Below are positions 44,269 through 53,576 of a DNA stretch of 64,000 nucleotides, piece after piece. How positions within the stretch are numbered: the stretch's first letter is position 1; every line of letters begins with the position of its first letter. Made by a program: the position numbers and the translations under genes. The notes beneath the pieces were generated by a model. The model was not told where the DNA came from and searched no databases. It saw nothing but the letters and a program-made list of their open reading frames with translations. Origin of the DNA: Bin5 sp965261695 (GTDB taxonomy: Bacteria; Chloroflexota; Anaerolineae; Caldilineales; Caldilineaceae); contig OZ253474.1 in assembly GCA_965261695.1 (NCBI GenBank), forward strand, positions 4,464,001-4,528,000. The letters are read 5' to 3'.

Positions 44269-45861
44269 ATGACAAGAATGAACGGTGGGCAGGCGCTGGT
44301 GCGGTCGCTGGCCGCGCAAGGGCTGCGGGTCGTGTTCGGCGTGCCCGGAGCCGGTCAATACGAGGCGATCGACGCGCTGTATACAACGCCGAGCATCCGC
44401 TATATCTCTGTACGCCACGAGCAGGCAGCCAGCTATATGGCCGACGGCTACGCCCGCGCCAGCGGTGAAGTGGCTGCGGCCCTGGTGGTGGAGGGGCCCG
44501 GTCTCTTCAATGCCATGTCGGGCATTGCGACCGCATTCGCCACGTCCTCGCCGATACTGGTGGTGACGGGAGATCATCACCACCGCAAGAAGGGGCTGGA
44601 ACTCGACGAGACGGCGTGGCTGGGGCCGCTGACGAAGTGGGTTGGCCGCGCCCAGCGGCCGGCAGAGATTCCGGGGATTGTGCAGGAGGCGTTCGGGCAG
44701 CTACGCTCTGGGCGGCCGCGACCGGTGGCAATCGAAGTGCCGCCCTCCGTGTTTGCAGCCACCGAAGAGGTCAGCCTGGCGCAGGCCGCAGCCGATACGC
44801 AAGCGTCCTCCGTTGGCGCTCCGCGCGCGATTGAGCGGGCGGCGGAGCTGCTGATCGCCGCCCACAGGCCGGTCATTTGGGCTGGTGTAGGCGTGATGCG
44901 GGCCAGGGCCGCCGCGTTGCTGGCCGAGTTGGCTGAATACATGCAGATTCCGGTTGTGACGACGCAACAGGGCAAGGGGAGCATAGCGGAGCGCCATCCG
45001 CTCTCGCTGGGCATGGCCGAGATGCAGTTTCAACCTCTGCGTGATTGGCTAACAAGCCGCGACCTGATTCTGGCTGTGGGCGCGAGCCACTTTACCAGCG
45101 TGGACGGGCAGCAGGTGATCAGGGTCGATGTCGACGAGGGCGAACTAAATGGGGCTGACCATGCGCTTGCGCTCCAGGGCGACGCCTACCCTGTCCTGAT
45201 GGCGCTCAACCGGGCCGTCGCCGCGGCCGCGCCGCCCCGCGCCGAACAGGCCGACGCGGTGCAGGCCGAGGTCGCAGCCATCAACGGGACGCGCTTCGAC
45301 CCGGCCAACCAGTTGCAACCCCAGTGGGACTTCATGGAGGCGATTCACGCGGCGCTGCCGGACGACGCCATCGTGATCCAGGGCATGAATCAGATGGGCT
45401 ACTACAGCCGCAACTATTTCCGCGCCAGGGGGCCGCATACCTACCTGACAAGTTCATCGCACGGAACGCTGGGCTGCGCCTACCCCATCGGCCTGGGGGC
45501 GAAGGTTGCCTATCCGGCGCGGGCGGTGGTCTCGCTGTCAGGCGACGGCGGCTTCCTCTACAACGCGCAGGAGCTTGCCACCGCCGTCCAGCACCGGATC
45601 AACGCGGTGGCGATCGTCTTCAACGACAACGCCTATGGCAATGTCCTGCGCGTGCAGATGGAGGAGTTCGACGGGCACGTGCTGGGAACGAAGCTGCACA
45701 ACCCCGACTTCGTGGCGTTGGCGCACAGCTTCGGCGCACACGGCGTGCGCGCCGACGACGCCAACGAGTTGCATGAAGCTCTGGGCGAAGCAATCGCCTC
45801 GGAGAACGGCAAACCGGCACTTATTGAAGTTCCGGTGGGAATTTTGGACAGGGAATTCTAA
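44269..45861 (+). CDS. Thiamine-diphosphate-dependent enzyme (acetolactate synthase/decarboxylase type)
   Basis: A 530-residue enzyme with the three-domain order of the family. The N-terminal PYR domain has the proton-relay Glu in SVRHEQAASYMADGYAR (about 46-62). The middle domain covers about 185-330. The C-terminal PP domain has GDGGFLYNAQELATAV to FNDNAYGNV (about 425-462), the Mg/TPP-binding GDG...N motif. It belongs with the acetolactate-synthase-like and benzoylformate-decarboxylase-like enzymes that split or join 2-keto acids. The aldolase gene follows at 13 bases, so the two probably act in sequence on a keto acid. Confidence 0.93.
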   Translation: MTRMNGGQALVRSLAAQGLRVVFGVPGAGQYEAIDALYTTPSIRYISVRHEQAASYMADGYARASGEVAAALVVEGPGLFNAMSGIATAFATSSPILVVTGDHHHRKKGLELDETAWLGPLTKWVGRAQRPAEIPGIVQEAFGQLRSGRPRPVAIEVPPSVFAATEEVSLAQAAADTQASSVGAPRAIERAAELLIAAHRPVIWAGVGVMRARAAALLAELAEYMQIPVVTTQQGKGSIAERHPLSLGMAEMQFQPLRDWLTSRDLILAVGASHFTSVDGQQVIRVDVDEGELNGADHALALQGDAYPVLMALNRAVAAAAPPRAEQADAVQAEVAAINGTRFDPANQLQPQWDFMEAIHAALPDDAIVIQGMNQMGYYSRNYFRARGPHTYLTSSSHGTLGCAYPIGLGAKVAYPARAVVSLSGDGGFLYNAQELATAVQHRINAVAIVFNDNAYGNVLRVQMEEFDGHVLGTKLHNPDFVALAHSFGAHGVRADDANELHEALGEAIASENGKPALIEVPVGILDREF

Positions 45862-45874
45862 GGGGGAAACTAGC

Positions 45875-46624
45875 ATGGCAGACGCAGCCAATCTGAAGGA
45901 GCGGATTCACCGTGGGGAGCTGATTATCGGCGTAGGTGCGCAACTCTATTTCGACCGCGGCCAGCTGGAGGATCTGTTGGGCCAGGGCGATTACGATTTT
46001 GTCTACGTGGACAGCCAGCACGCGGCGTTCAGCGAGAAGGAGTTGGTCTCCTTTTGCGGTCACGCCGAATCGCTAGGGATACCGGTGCAGTTTCGGATCC
46101 CACACACACGCCACACCTACTTGATCGGCCGCTATCTCGACATGGGGCCGACCGGCATCATGGCGCCCGAGATACAGCACCCGCACGAGGTGGATGAGGC
46201 GATCTCCTTCTTCTACTACGCCCAGATCGGGCGGCGCAGTTGGGGCGGTGACCCGCGGCGCAATCTCAGCGCCTTCAGCGAGCCGACCAACCCGGACTCA
46301 ATCGACCGCCTCGCCTACGCCGACTGGTGGAACAGCAACGGCTTTCTTGCGATTCAACTTGAGTCGGTCGAGGCGGTTATCAACGCGCGCAAGCTGGCCA
46401 AGCCGGGCATCGACCTGCTGGGCTTCGGACCGAACGACCTGCGCTTCAGCATGGAGAGTCTGCCACACAGCCCGTTCAAGACGGTGGACGAGTGTATCCG
46501 CCACGTGCTGGAGCAGACGCGGGACAGTTCGGTGCAGGTGAGTTTGGGGGCGGCGAGCGCGGAGGAGCGGGATAAGTATATCGGGATGGGGGTGACGGTG
46601 CTGCATGTGCCGCCGGGGTTGTAA
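45875..46624 (+). CDS. HpcH/HpaI-family aldolase/lyase
   Basis: A 249-residue protein. The ATG at 45875 with GGGGG ahead is chosen over a long upstream frame that only shadows the TPP-enzyme gene. Blocks FVYVDSQHAAFSEKEL (about 35-50, where typical members have E/D-H), FRIPHTRHTY and GIMAPEIQHPHEVDEAI with the metal-binding Glu identify the family. It is a distant paralogue of 21389-22141. It closes the LLM-TPP-aldolase cluster; an IS5-family element follows 105 bases later. Confidence 0.92.
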   Translation: MADAANLKERIHRGELIIGVGAQLYFDRGQLEDLLGQGDYDFVYVDSQHAAFSEKELVSFCGHAESLGIPVQFRIPHTRHTYLIGRYLDMGPTGIMAPEIQHPHEVDEAISFFYYAQIGRRSWGGDPRRNLSAFSEPTNPDSIDRLAYADWWNSNGFLAIQLESVEAVINARKLAKPGIDLLGFGPNDLRFSMESLPHSPFKTVDECIRHVLEQTRDSSVQVSLGAASAEERDKYIGMGVTVLHVPPGL

Positions 46625-46729
46625 ACGACTGCTTGGCTATTCTGTATGGCCGCTCTCGAAGCCGCGTGTGGGCATGTTGTGTCGGACACTTGGTTGTGCG
46701 CGTAAGGGAGTTTTTGACCTGCTAGATTA

Positions 46730-47554
46730 GGTCTCGTTGACGTTTGTTGTGTTTGGTCAGGTCGGCGACAATAGAAGGATGTCAACCTATAAGATCGACA
46801 ACGTTCAGTGGCAGAAACTTTACGCATTCTTGCAAAGTCAGCCGCGTGCCTATGCAGGGCAAGAGGAAACGTGTCGACGTTTGGTTGAGGCAGTTCACTG
46901 GATTCTGCACACCGGCGCCCAGTGGCGTGAACTGCCAGAGCATTTTGGCAAGTGGAACAGTGTCTTCAAGCGCTACGCACGCTGGGAAGAGAACGGTGTT
47001 TGGGCAGACATGTTCAAACAGTTCGCTCAAGACCCTGACATGGCAGCCGTCATGCCCGACAGTACTGCTGTGCGCGCCCATATGTGCGCTGCGGGCGGGT
47101 CCAAAAAAGGGGGCGCCAGCGCGAACAGAGCCTAGGGCGGAGCCGGGGTGGATTCAGCAGCAAGATCCAACTCCTCGTTGACGCTCTCGGCTTTCCCTTA
47201 CGCTTCATTTTGACGGGCGCTGAACGTCATGACATCACCCAAGCTGAATCGTTGCTCGCTCCATTCCACTTTGACGCTGTCATTGCCGACAAAGGCTATG
47301 ATTCTGACTCGCTTCGCATCCTGCTCGCAGCCCAACAGGTCGAGGTGGTCATCCCTTCTCGCCGCCATCGCAAGCGACGACGCGACGATGACCAACTCCG
47401 CTACAAAGAGCGCAACATCGTCGAGCGTTTCATCAACAGAATCAAGTGGTATCGACGCATTTTCACTCGCTATGAAAAGCTAGCACGACGTTACATGGCA
47501 TTCTTGCATTTTGCCGCTACCCTGATTTGGCTTCGAAGAAATGTCAACGACTCC
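46730..47554 (+). mobile_element. IS5-family (IS427-like) insertion sequence, about 825 bp
   Basis: The ends GGTCTCGTTGAC (left) and GTCAACGACTCC (right, 10 of 12 complementary) are flanked by TA at 46728-46729 and 47555-47556, the two-base duplication of the IS427 group. The transposase gene is in two overlapping frames, also usual for that group. The right TA is shared with the next element. Confidence 0.85.
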
Positions 47555-47557
47555 TAG
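46779..47557 (+). CDS. IS5-family transposase made by -1 frameshift
   Basis: The first frame (46779-47135) has the HTH-like N-terminal domain (WILHTGAQWRELPEHFG) and the first catalytic Asp (MPDSTAVRAH). The second (to 47557) has the second Asp (VIADKGYDSD) and the Glu in ERFINRIKWYRR. They overlap, and AAAAAAGGGGG at 47103-47113 allows a -1 slip that joins them into one protein. The stop TAG at 47555-47557 is not part of the element: TA is target sequence and G is the first base of the adjoining IS630 element. Confidence 0.88.
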
Positions 47558-48781
47558 TAGTTCAACAGTCTTTTATTGTCGGATAAAGGCGTTCGAGTTT
47601 GATGCGAGCATCAGCGGTGGTGAAACGCCAGTTGACAGACGAAGCAGAAGCATTGCGGCGATTTTGCCAAGCTGTGATTTGCTGCATCAAGGTGTGTTTG
47701 TCAGGGATGCGAGCGTTCAAGCACTGTCGATGCAGGACACTGAGTTCGATTTCAGCCATATTGAGCCAACTGCCATGCTTGGGGGTGTAATGGATTTCGA
47801 GTTTGGCGGCAATGCGGCGGGCCTCGGCCGCCGGGAACGCTTCATACAAAGATGCGAGTTTGTGCGTATTCAGATTGTCCATCACCACGACGATCGTGTC
47901 TGCCTGCGGGAAATGGATATCGATCAGGTCGCGCATGCAGTGGGCAAAATCGACCATGGTGCGGCGCGCCGTCACCTTGACATGACGCCAAGCTTGCAGC
48001 GGTGCGAAGCAGAGAAAGAGGTTGCTGGTGCCGTTGCGTTCATACTCGTAGTCATATTTGGCCACCGCACCCGGTCGGGGCGGCAGAGGCAGACGGGTCT
48101 CTTTGGTCAGCTGTTTGCTGCCTTCATCAAAACAGACCACAGGTCGTTTTGCATCCTGCTGCCGATGATAGACCGAAAGCGTATCTTCCATGGCGCAGAC
48201 GAACTCGGCGCTCGCCGCCTCCGGTATACACCACGCATCTTTCAACCAAGGCTTAAGTTCGTTTTTTTGAGCGTCGTGCGCACCGTTTCACGCGAAATAC
48301 GCTCGACAACCTCTAATTCGACCAGCTTATCAGCCAGCAGCTGCAGCGTCCACTGCTCCCGTCCATCCGGTGCAGCGCTACACGCTAACTGCACCAACCG
48401 GGCTTCGCCCGCACCATCCAAGACGCGTGGTCGCTTCCGTTTCGGTCGCGTGTGGGTGAGGGCGGCTTCGATCCCGACTGTGACACACCGCTCCCGAACT
48501 CGCTCGACCGTGCGCGGGTGCGCCCCTAATGCCTTGGCAATCTCGGCATCGCACCAGCCCCCGCCCGCTTGCGCTTCATCGGCCATCAAAAGGATGCGAG
48601 CCCGTCTTAAGCGGCGCCCCGACCCTGTGCCTGTGTTCACCTGCCCATCCAGTTCCTTGCGCTCTTCCTCTGTCAAGCGCACCCGATATCGTTTCGCTGG
48701 CATCTTTCCTCTCCTTGTGTCTGCGTCTCTGGAGAGTGTGCCACAGTTTACCTATCCGTCAAACCCTACCTGTTACACTAC
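47557..48781 (-). mobile_element. IS630-family insertion sequence, about 1225 bp
   Basis: The terminal segments GTAGTTCAACAG (left) and, reading inward from the right, GTAGTGTAACAG form inverted repeats that continue imperfectly for about 30 bases to GGATA. TA flanks both sides (47555-47556 and 48782-48783), as expected for IS630/mariner-type transposition. The gene runs on the minus strand. Confidence 0.85.
47562..48703 (-). CDS. IS630-family transposase made by frameshift
   Basis: The first frame (48703-48242) has an HTH domain (IAKALGAHPRTVERVRERC) and a second winged-helix (QLLADKLVELEVVERIS). The second (48245-47562) has the DDE domain: VVCFDEGSKQL, VVVMDNLNTHKL and SWLNMAEIELSVL. They overlap at a run of seven A (minus strand, 48268-48262), a slippery site that would give a fused NELKPWLKDAW joint. 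Both frames are otherwise open, so the element may be active. Confidence 0.88.
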
Positions 48782-48929
48782 TAGTGCATAACTTGACATA
48801 GTGTAGAGACGGATCAATTACCAATGGACTGCTGCGGGTGGACTCTTCCGACGCGCTCGGCGCGCGGCACAGCCTCTGAACATTACTTTAAGGAGAATAT
48901 GCGGATCTTTCGCGACAGGTAGGAGTACC

Positions 48930-49241
48930 TTGCAACTTATAAAGGGCCACTACAAATGCAAATCTTGTGGTAAAGTTTTCCGCTAGGAACACCACTATGT
49001 TCGTAACTGCCAGTCCTGCCGGAATGCCAAGCCATCGGGTCTTCGCCATTTCTTGCCAAAACTCATGTCAGACCAAGAAGGAATCTGTCCTCTTTGCAAA
49101 AAGCCGCTACCTGAGGAGATATCTGCAGATATCCACGTCGATAATATCATACCGAAATATCACGGTGGATCGGACGATTTCAGTAACTTACAGGCCACCC
49201 ATGGCGAATGCAATAAGGAAAAGAATTCGTCAAAGCCTTGA
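48930..49241 (+). pseudogene. HNH endonuclease with zinc-ribbon, broken
   Basis: A frame with YKCKSCGKVFR and, after an in-frame TAG at 48984-48986, NCQSCRNAK gives two CxxC pairs of a small zinc ribbon. It continues into an HNH nuclease core: CPLCKKPL, IHVDNIIPKYHGGSDDFSNL (His/Asn motif) and CNKEK. Only the part after the stop (up to about 62 residues from an internal TTG/ATG) could be translated. The original start is unclear. It lies between IS630 and IS982 elements and is lower in GC than the window, so it is probably a fragment of transferred DNA. Confidence 0.7.
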
Positions 49242-49436
49242 ATCGATAGTCAAGTAGAATCCTCTCGAAGAGGAGCAAACATCCTGTGCCGAGCCGGCCG
49301 CATCCGTCTGGATGCACCTTATTTTTCCCTTTTCGTGGTCTAGTGATCGGGGCCAACCATACCCTTCGCGCCGTCCGGTAGCCTCGATTTCCTCAGTTTC
49401 GCGCAACTTTGCCAGGTTTTCCTTCTCACTAACTTA

Positions 49437-50422
49437 ACCTGAGTTCGGAGTAAGTGAGCACCTTATCAAGCTGGTAGAATAGAAGTTCTCTAACAAAAAT
49501 TCTCCAGCAAAGAAAGGTGCTCAGTGATGAGTATACTCAATCTGTTCTGTCATGTCGATGATTTCTGTCAGTGGTTGGCTACATGGGAGAATGCCAAGTT
49601 GTTAGGCGTGGCTCGCAAGCGAGGGCCGGCCCCGCGCTTGAGCTTGAGTGAAGTGATGACGATTCTGATTCACTTCCATCAGTCGCATTATCGCGATTTC
49701 AAGGCCTTCTATACGCAGCACGTATGTAAGCATATGCGCAGTGAATTCCCTGCTCTGGTCAGTTACACACGCTTTGTGGAGTTAATGCCATCAGCCCTGG
49801 CAGCCATGTGTCTCTATCTGCGTGTGCGCTTTGGCCAGGCGACAGGGGTGGCATTCATTGATTCGACCCCGTTGTCCGTCTGCCACAACAGACGCATCGG
49901 CCGCCACCGGGTCTTTGCCGAGGTGGCCAGGCGCGGCAAGAGCAGCATGGGATGGTTCTATGGCTTTAAACTCCATCTGATTGTCAATGACCAGGGGGAA
50001 TTGCTGGCGCTTCAACTCACGCCCGGCAACACCGATGACCGTAAACCGGTCCCACAGATGACCAAAAAGTTGTGGGGGAAGCTGATCGGCGACCGCGGCT
50101 ATCTCTCCCAAGTTCTCTTTGAGCAACTCTTCGCTCAGGGACTGCAATTGATCACGCCCATTCGTAAAAACATGCAGAATCGACTCGTCGTTCTCGAAGA
50201 CAAGCTGCTAACGCGTAAGCGCTTCGTCATTGAAACCATCGTTGACCAACTCAAGAATATCTCACAGATTGAACACACCCGTCACCGCAGCACGACCAAC
50301 TTTGTCGTCACTCTCATCGCCGGTCTGATTGCCTACACTTGGCAAGCTAAGAAGCCATCTCTCAATCTTCCTGACACAGATATGGCTCTATTGCCGGCCT
50401 TAATCTAACTCCGAACTGGGGT
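49437..50422 (+). mobile_element. IS982-family insertion sequence, copy 2 (986 bp)
   Basis: Same ends and length as copy 1. It is flanked by a perfect 7-base target duplication TAACTTA (49430-49436 and 50423-50429), so it inserted here on its own and recently. It has the same orientation as copy 1, 21.35 kb away. Confidence 0.95.
49524..50408 (+). CDS. IS982-family transposase (copy 2)
   Basis: A 294-residue protein with the same sequence as copy 1, including Asp113, Asp190 and Glu237. Only a synonymous GTA to GTG change was seen near 49925. An intact frame and clean target duplication make this the likelier active copy. Confidence 0.95.
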   Translation: MMSILNLFCHVDDFCQWLATWENAKLLGVARKRGPAPRLSLSEVMTILIHFHQSHYRDFKAFYTQHVCKHMRSEFPALVSYTRFVELMPSALAAMCLYLRVRFGQATGVAFIDSTPLSVCHNRRIGRHRVFAEVARRGKSSMGWFYGFKLHLIVNDQGELLALQLTPGNTDDRKPVPQMTKKLWGKLIGDRGYLSQVLFEQLFAQGLQLITPIRKNMQNRLVVLEDKLLTRKRFVIETIVDQLKNISQIEHTRHRSTTNFVVTLIAGLIAYTWQAKKPSLNLPDTDMALLPALI

Positions 50423-50753
50423 TAACTTAGGGAAAAGAGTGTGTTTGGCTGACCTTCTCCAAATGAGAGGGCACCTATTTTCTCAAACCGAATTCGTCTT
50501 TACTGCCGCTTCACCTGACATCCTCCGATTCAGCAAACGCGCCAGCGTCTTACCAGGCTTCTATCTCAGTCAAGACATGGCCTGATTTCTCCAGAATGTC
50601 GAACTTCGTGTAAAATCCTTGGCGTTGCGCCTATAATCCTTTGCAAGACGCGCTTTCTCGCCGGAATCCTCGTCTGTTCCTCTCGATGGGGCCCGACGAT
50701 CTATTGATAGCCGCTTACACTTCTTCTCACCACAATCAACAGGAGCAGAATCA
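50423..50753. promoter_or_regulatory. Upstream region of the peptide-type transporter operon
   Basis: About 330 bases between the IS and the binding-protein gene with no convincing gene. TATAAT at 50632-50637 could be a -10 box (the -35 is weak). IS982 inserted about 210 bases upstream of it, so the operon promoter seems intact, but any distal regulatory site was displaced. Confidence 0.4.
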
Positions 50754-52430
50754 ATGAAACGTTTCTCAATGTGGATGGTCATTCTCATCTTCAGCCTGGT
50801 CGTCGTCGGCTGTGCCGCGCCGGCGCCGGCGGGCGAGATGATGGAAGACGCCAGTCCTAAAGTGCTGGTCGTCGCCTCGTCGCAGGAGCCGGAAAATGTA
50901 TTCATCATGTGGGGCTCCACCCGCACCGGCTCTGATGTCATGTCCTTCATGTGGCGCAAGCCGATCTCCTTCGGCGGCAACAACCAGCCCTTCGCCGAGA
51001 TTCTGGAGTCCCTGCCCAGCCAGGCGGACGGCACCTGGGTTGTGGACGAAGACGCGGGCACGATGCAGGTGACCTACAACTTCAGGCAAGGCCTGAAATG
51101 GTCCGACGGCGAGGAGATCACCGTCCACGACCTGGCCTTTGCCTTCGAGATCACTTCGGATCCCAACTACATCTACTATTCGGAGAGCTTCCCGGTCGAA
51201 AGCATCGAAGTCGTTGACGACTACACCGCCATTCTCCACTATCGCGGCATCAACCTCTTCCCCGACCAGGAGGTGCGCACGCACGTCATCCCGGAGCACG
51301 TCTACCGGCCGTTGTGGGAAGAGGCCATGGCCAAGGGCGGCAACGTGTGGGAGAACTTCGGCAACCTGGAGCAAGTCTCGATCATGCCGGTCGTGAACGG
51401 GCCGTACATGATGTCTGAATGGGTGCCGGGCAGCCACATCCGCATGGTGCGCAACCCGAACTTCAACATCGGACAGGCGCCCGCGATCGATGAGGTTCTC
51501 TACCGCATCATCCCCGACCTGAACAGTCTGGCGGTGAGCGTGGCCAGCGGCCAGGTACATCTGACCGACGGCTGGCTCTCGCTTGAGCAGGCCGCCGCCA
51601 TGGATTCGGCCCCCGCGGTCGATCCCACCTTTGTGCCGGCGCTGTGGCTGGAACACGCCACAATCCAGGTCAACCGCCCGCCGCTGGATGACAAGCGCGT
51701 GCGCCAGGCCATCCTGCATGCCGTCGATCGCGAAGCGATCAACGACGCCCTCTTCAAGGGGCAGCAGCCGCCCGCCCACTCCTGGATCAACTCGTCGCAT
51801 CTGGCCTACAACCCGGACGTGCCGCAGTACAACTACGATCCTGAGCGGGCGCTGGAGTTGCTGGCCGAAGCCGGTTACACGGCCAACGCCGACGGACAGC
51901 TGGCCGACGGCGACGGCAACCTGCTGGAGATCCCGATCACGACCATCTCCGGTGACCGCACCCGCGAACAGGTTTCAGCGCTGATGCAGGCCCAGTGGCA
52001 GGAGATCGGCATCACGGCCGAGGTCAAACCCGTGTCGGCGCGTCTGCTCTTCTCCGAGACGCTTTTCGATCCGCCCAACTTCGAGGGGATCGCGATCTGG
52101 CGTTGGGTCTTCAACGCCAGGGTCGAACCTCGCGGCTTCTGGTATCCCGGGGAATCTGCCGCCCAACTGGATCAGCTATTCGCCGAGGGCAACTCCTGGG
52201 CAGAGAACGAACGCAATAAAGAGTTGATCGACATGATCGACGCCGAGCTGGACCAGGATAAACGCTATGCGCTCCTACGCGAGCAGCAGGCGATCTGGGC
52301 CGAGGAACTGCCCGTCCTGCCCATCTACTGGCACGTGCGCGTGGCGACCGTCAACCAGGCGCTCCAGGGCTACCAACCGGCGGACCAGGCCATGGTCGGC
52401 TGGAACGTAGAGGAGTGGGAACTGAAATAG
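50754..52430 (+). CDS. SBP_bac_5-type ABC substrate-binding lipoprotein
   Basis: A 558-residue lipoprotein: short basic start, hydrophobic core MVILIFSLVVVGC with the lipidated Cys, then an Ala/Pro-rich and acidic Met-rich spacer. The mature fold is that of oligopeptide/nickel/sugar binding proteins: FNFRQGLKWSDGEEITVHDL-like region (about 108-128), ALLHAVDREAIND-like segment (about 322-333) and AQWQEIGITAEVKPV (about 418-432). In this lineage such proteins often bind oligosaccharides rather than peptides. It is first in a plus-strand unit with two permeases. AGGAG precedes the ATG. Confidence 0.93.
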   Translation: MKRFSMWMVILIFSLVVVGCAAPAPAGEMMEDASPKVLVVASSQEPENVFIMWGSTRTGSDVMSFMWRKPISFGGNNQPFAEILESLPSQADGTWVVDEDAGTMQVTYNFRQGLKWSDGEEITVHDLAFAFEITSDPNYIYYSESFPVESIEVVDDYTAILHYRGINLFPDQEVRTHVIPEHVYRPLWEEAMAKGGNVWENFGNLEQVSIMPVVNGPYMMSEWVPGSHIRMVRNPNFNIGQAPAIDEVLYRIIPDLNSLAVSVASGQVHLTDGWLSLEQAAAMDSAPAVDPTFVPALWLEHATIQVNRPPLDDKRVRQAILHAVDREAINDALFKGQQPPAHSWINSSHLAYNPDVPQYNYDPERALELLAEAGYTANADGQLADGDGNLLEIPITTISGDRTREQVSALMQAQWQEIGITAEVKPVSARLLFSETLFDPPNFEGIAIWRWVFNARVEPRGFWYPGESAAQLDQLFAEGNSWAENERNKELIDMIDAELDQDKRYALLREQQAIWAEELPVLPIYWHVRVATVNQALQGYQPADQAMVGWNVEEWELK

Positions 52431-52443
52431 TCCCGAATTCGAT

Positions 52444-52481
52444 GGGCTGGGCGAGGGGAAAACATGCCCCTTGCCCAGCCC
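52444..52481 (+). other. Large intercistronic RNA stem-loop after the binding-protein gene
   Basis: GGGCTGGGCGAGGGG (52444-52458) and CCCCTTGCCCAGCCC (52467-52481) form a 15-bp stem with one G-U pair and an 8-base loop, 14 bases after the stop codon. There is no T run, so it is not a full terminator. In ABC operons such hairpins protect the binding-protein mRNA and lower permease expression, which is the probable role here. Confidence 0.75.
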
Positions 52482-52536
52482 GTCAGGTTGTGGCCGGTAA
52501 CAGCGCCGCCAGCGAGCCAGCAAGAATGTTCAGTAC

Positions 52537-53493
52537 ATGAGCCGTTATATCCTGCGCCGTCTACTCCAGATGATCCCCACGGTGATCCTTATCACCGTAG
52601 CCGTCTTCTGGATGCTCAAGCTGGCGCCCGGCGACCCGCTCGATCTGCTGCTGGCCGGAAACCCCGACATTTCACCCGAGCACATCGAGCACATCAAGCG
52701 GCTTTACGGCTATGACCGCCCCATCTATGAGCAGTACGGGCGCTGGGTTTGGCAGGTTGCGCAGGGCAATCTGGGCTATTCCCGCATCTATCACCGCCCC
52801 GTCACCGCGATCATTCCCGACCGGCTGTGGAATACACTCATCCTGACCGGCTCGAGCCTGGTTCTGAGCCTGCTCGTCGCCATTCCGATTGGCGTCTACA
52901 CCGCGTTGCGCCAGTACTCGCTGCTGGACTACCTGTTCTCTTTTCTGGCCTTTTTCGGCATCGCCATGCCCGTTTTCTGGTTCGCTCTGATCCTGATCCT
53001 GCTCTTATCCGTGCAGCTAAAATGGCTGCCGCCGGGGGGACACTATTCGCTGGAACAGGACGCCGGTGTCTTCACGGTGCTGCGCTATTCGATTATGCCG
53101 GTTATCGTACTCAGCCTGTTCAGCATGGCAAGCTGGATGCGCTATATGCGCTCCGGCATGCTGGAAGTGATCAACGAGGACTATGTCCGCACCGCGCACG
53201 CCAAAGGCCTGACCGAGGTAAGAGTGATTGTGCGCCATGCGCTCAAGAACGCTCTCATCCCCATGGTCACGCTGATCGCGCTGAGCATTCCCGGCCTCAT
53301 TAGCGGCGCGGTGCTGACCGAGACGATTTTTTCGTGGCCGGGAATGGGGCGGCTGATCTACGACTCTCTCATCAACAATGACTTTAATATCGCGATGGCG
53401 GTCTTCCTGATTTTTGCCTTCCTGGTGGCTCTCTTCAACCTCGCAGCCGACATACTTTATGCCTTCATCGACCCCAGGGTGGTCTATTCATGA
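52537..53493 (+). CDS. ABC transporter permease, DppB/OppB type
   Basis: A 318-residue membrane protein with the N-terminal MSRYILRRLLQMIPTVILIT helix and PGDPLD motif (about 32-37) typical of OppB/DppB, five more helices, and the coupling helix around RTAHAKGLTEVRVIVRHAL (about 219-237). It forms the channel with the next gene product. It starts about 55 bases after the intercistronic hairpin. Confidence 0.95.
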   Translation: MSRYILRRLLQMIPTVILITVAVFWMLKLAPGDPLDLLLAGNPDISPEHIEHIKRLYGYDRPIYEQYGRWVWQVAQGNLGYSRIYHRPVTAIIPDRLWNTLILTGSSLVLSLLVAIPIGVYTALRQYSLLDYLFSFLAFFGIAMPVFWFALILILLLSVQLKWLPPGGHYSLEQDAGVFTVLRYSIMPVIVLSLFSMASWMRYMRSGMLEVINEDYVRTAHAKGLTEVRVIVRHALKNALIPMVTLIALSIPGLISGAVLTETIFSWPGMGRLIYDSLINNDFNIAMAVFLIFAFLVALFNLAADILYAFIDPRVVYS

Positions 53494-53576
53494 GCGGGTA
53501 CGGTTGGAATCTTGTGCAACTGCTTGCTCCGGTCATGCAGCGGGCTTCTTGACGACTCTGGAATCGGGGATTTGAA

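Noticed and set aside
28087..50422. Composite transposon formed by the two IS982 copies
   Set aside because: Copy 2 has its own perfect target duplication and outer flanks do not match, so joint transposition is not supported.
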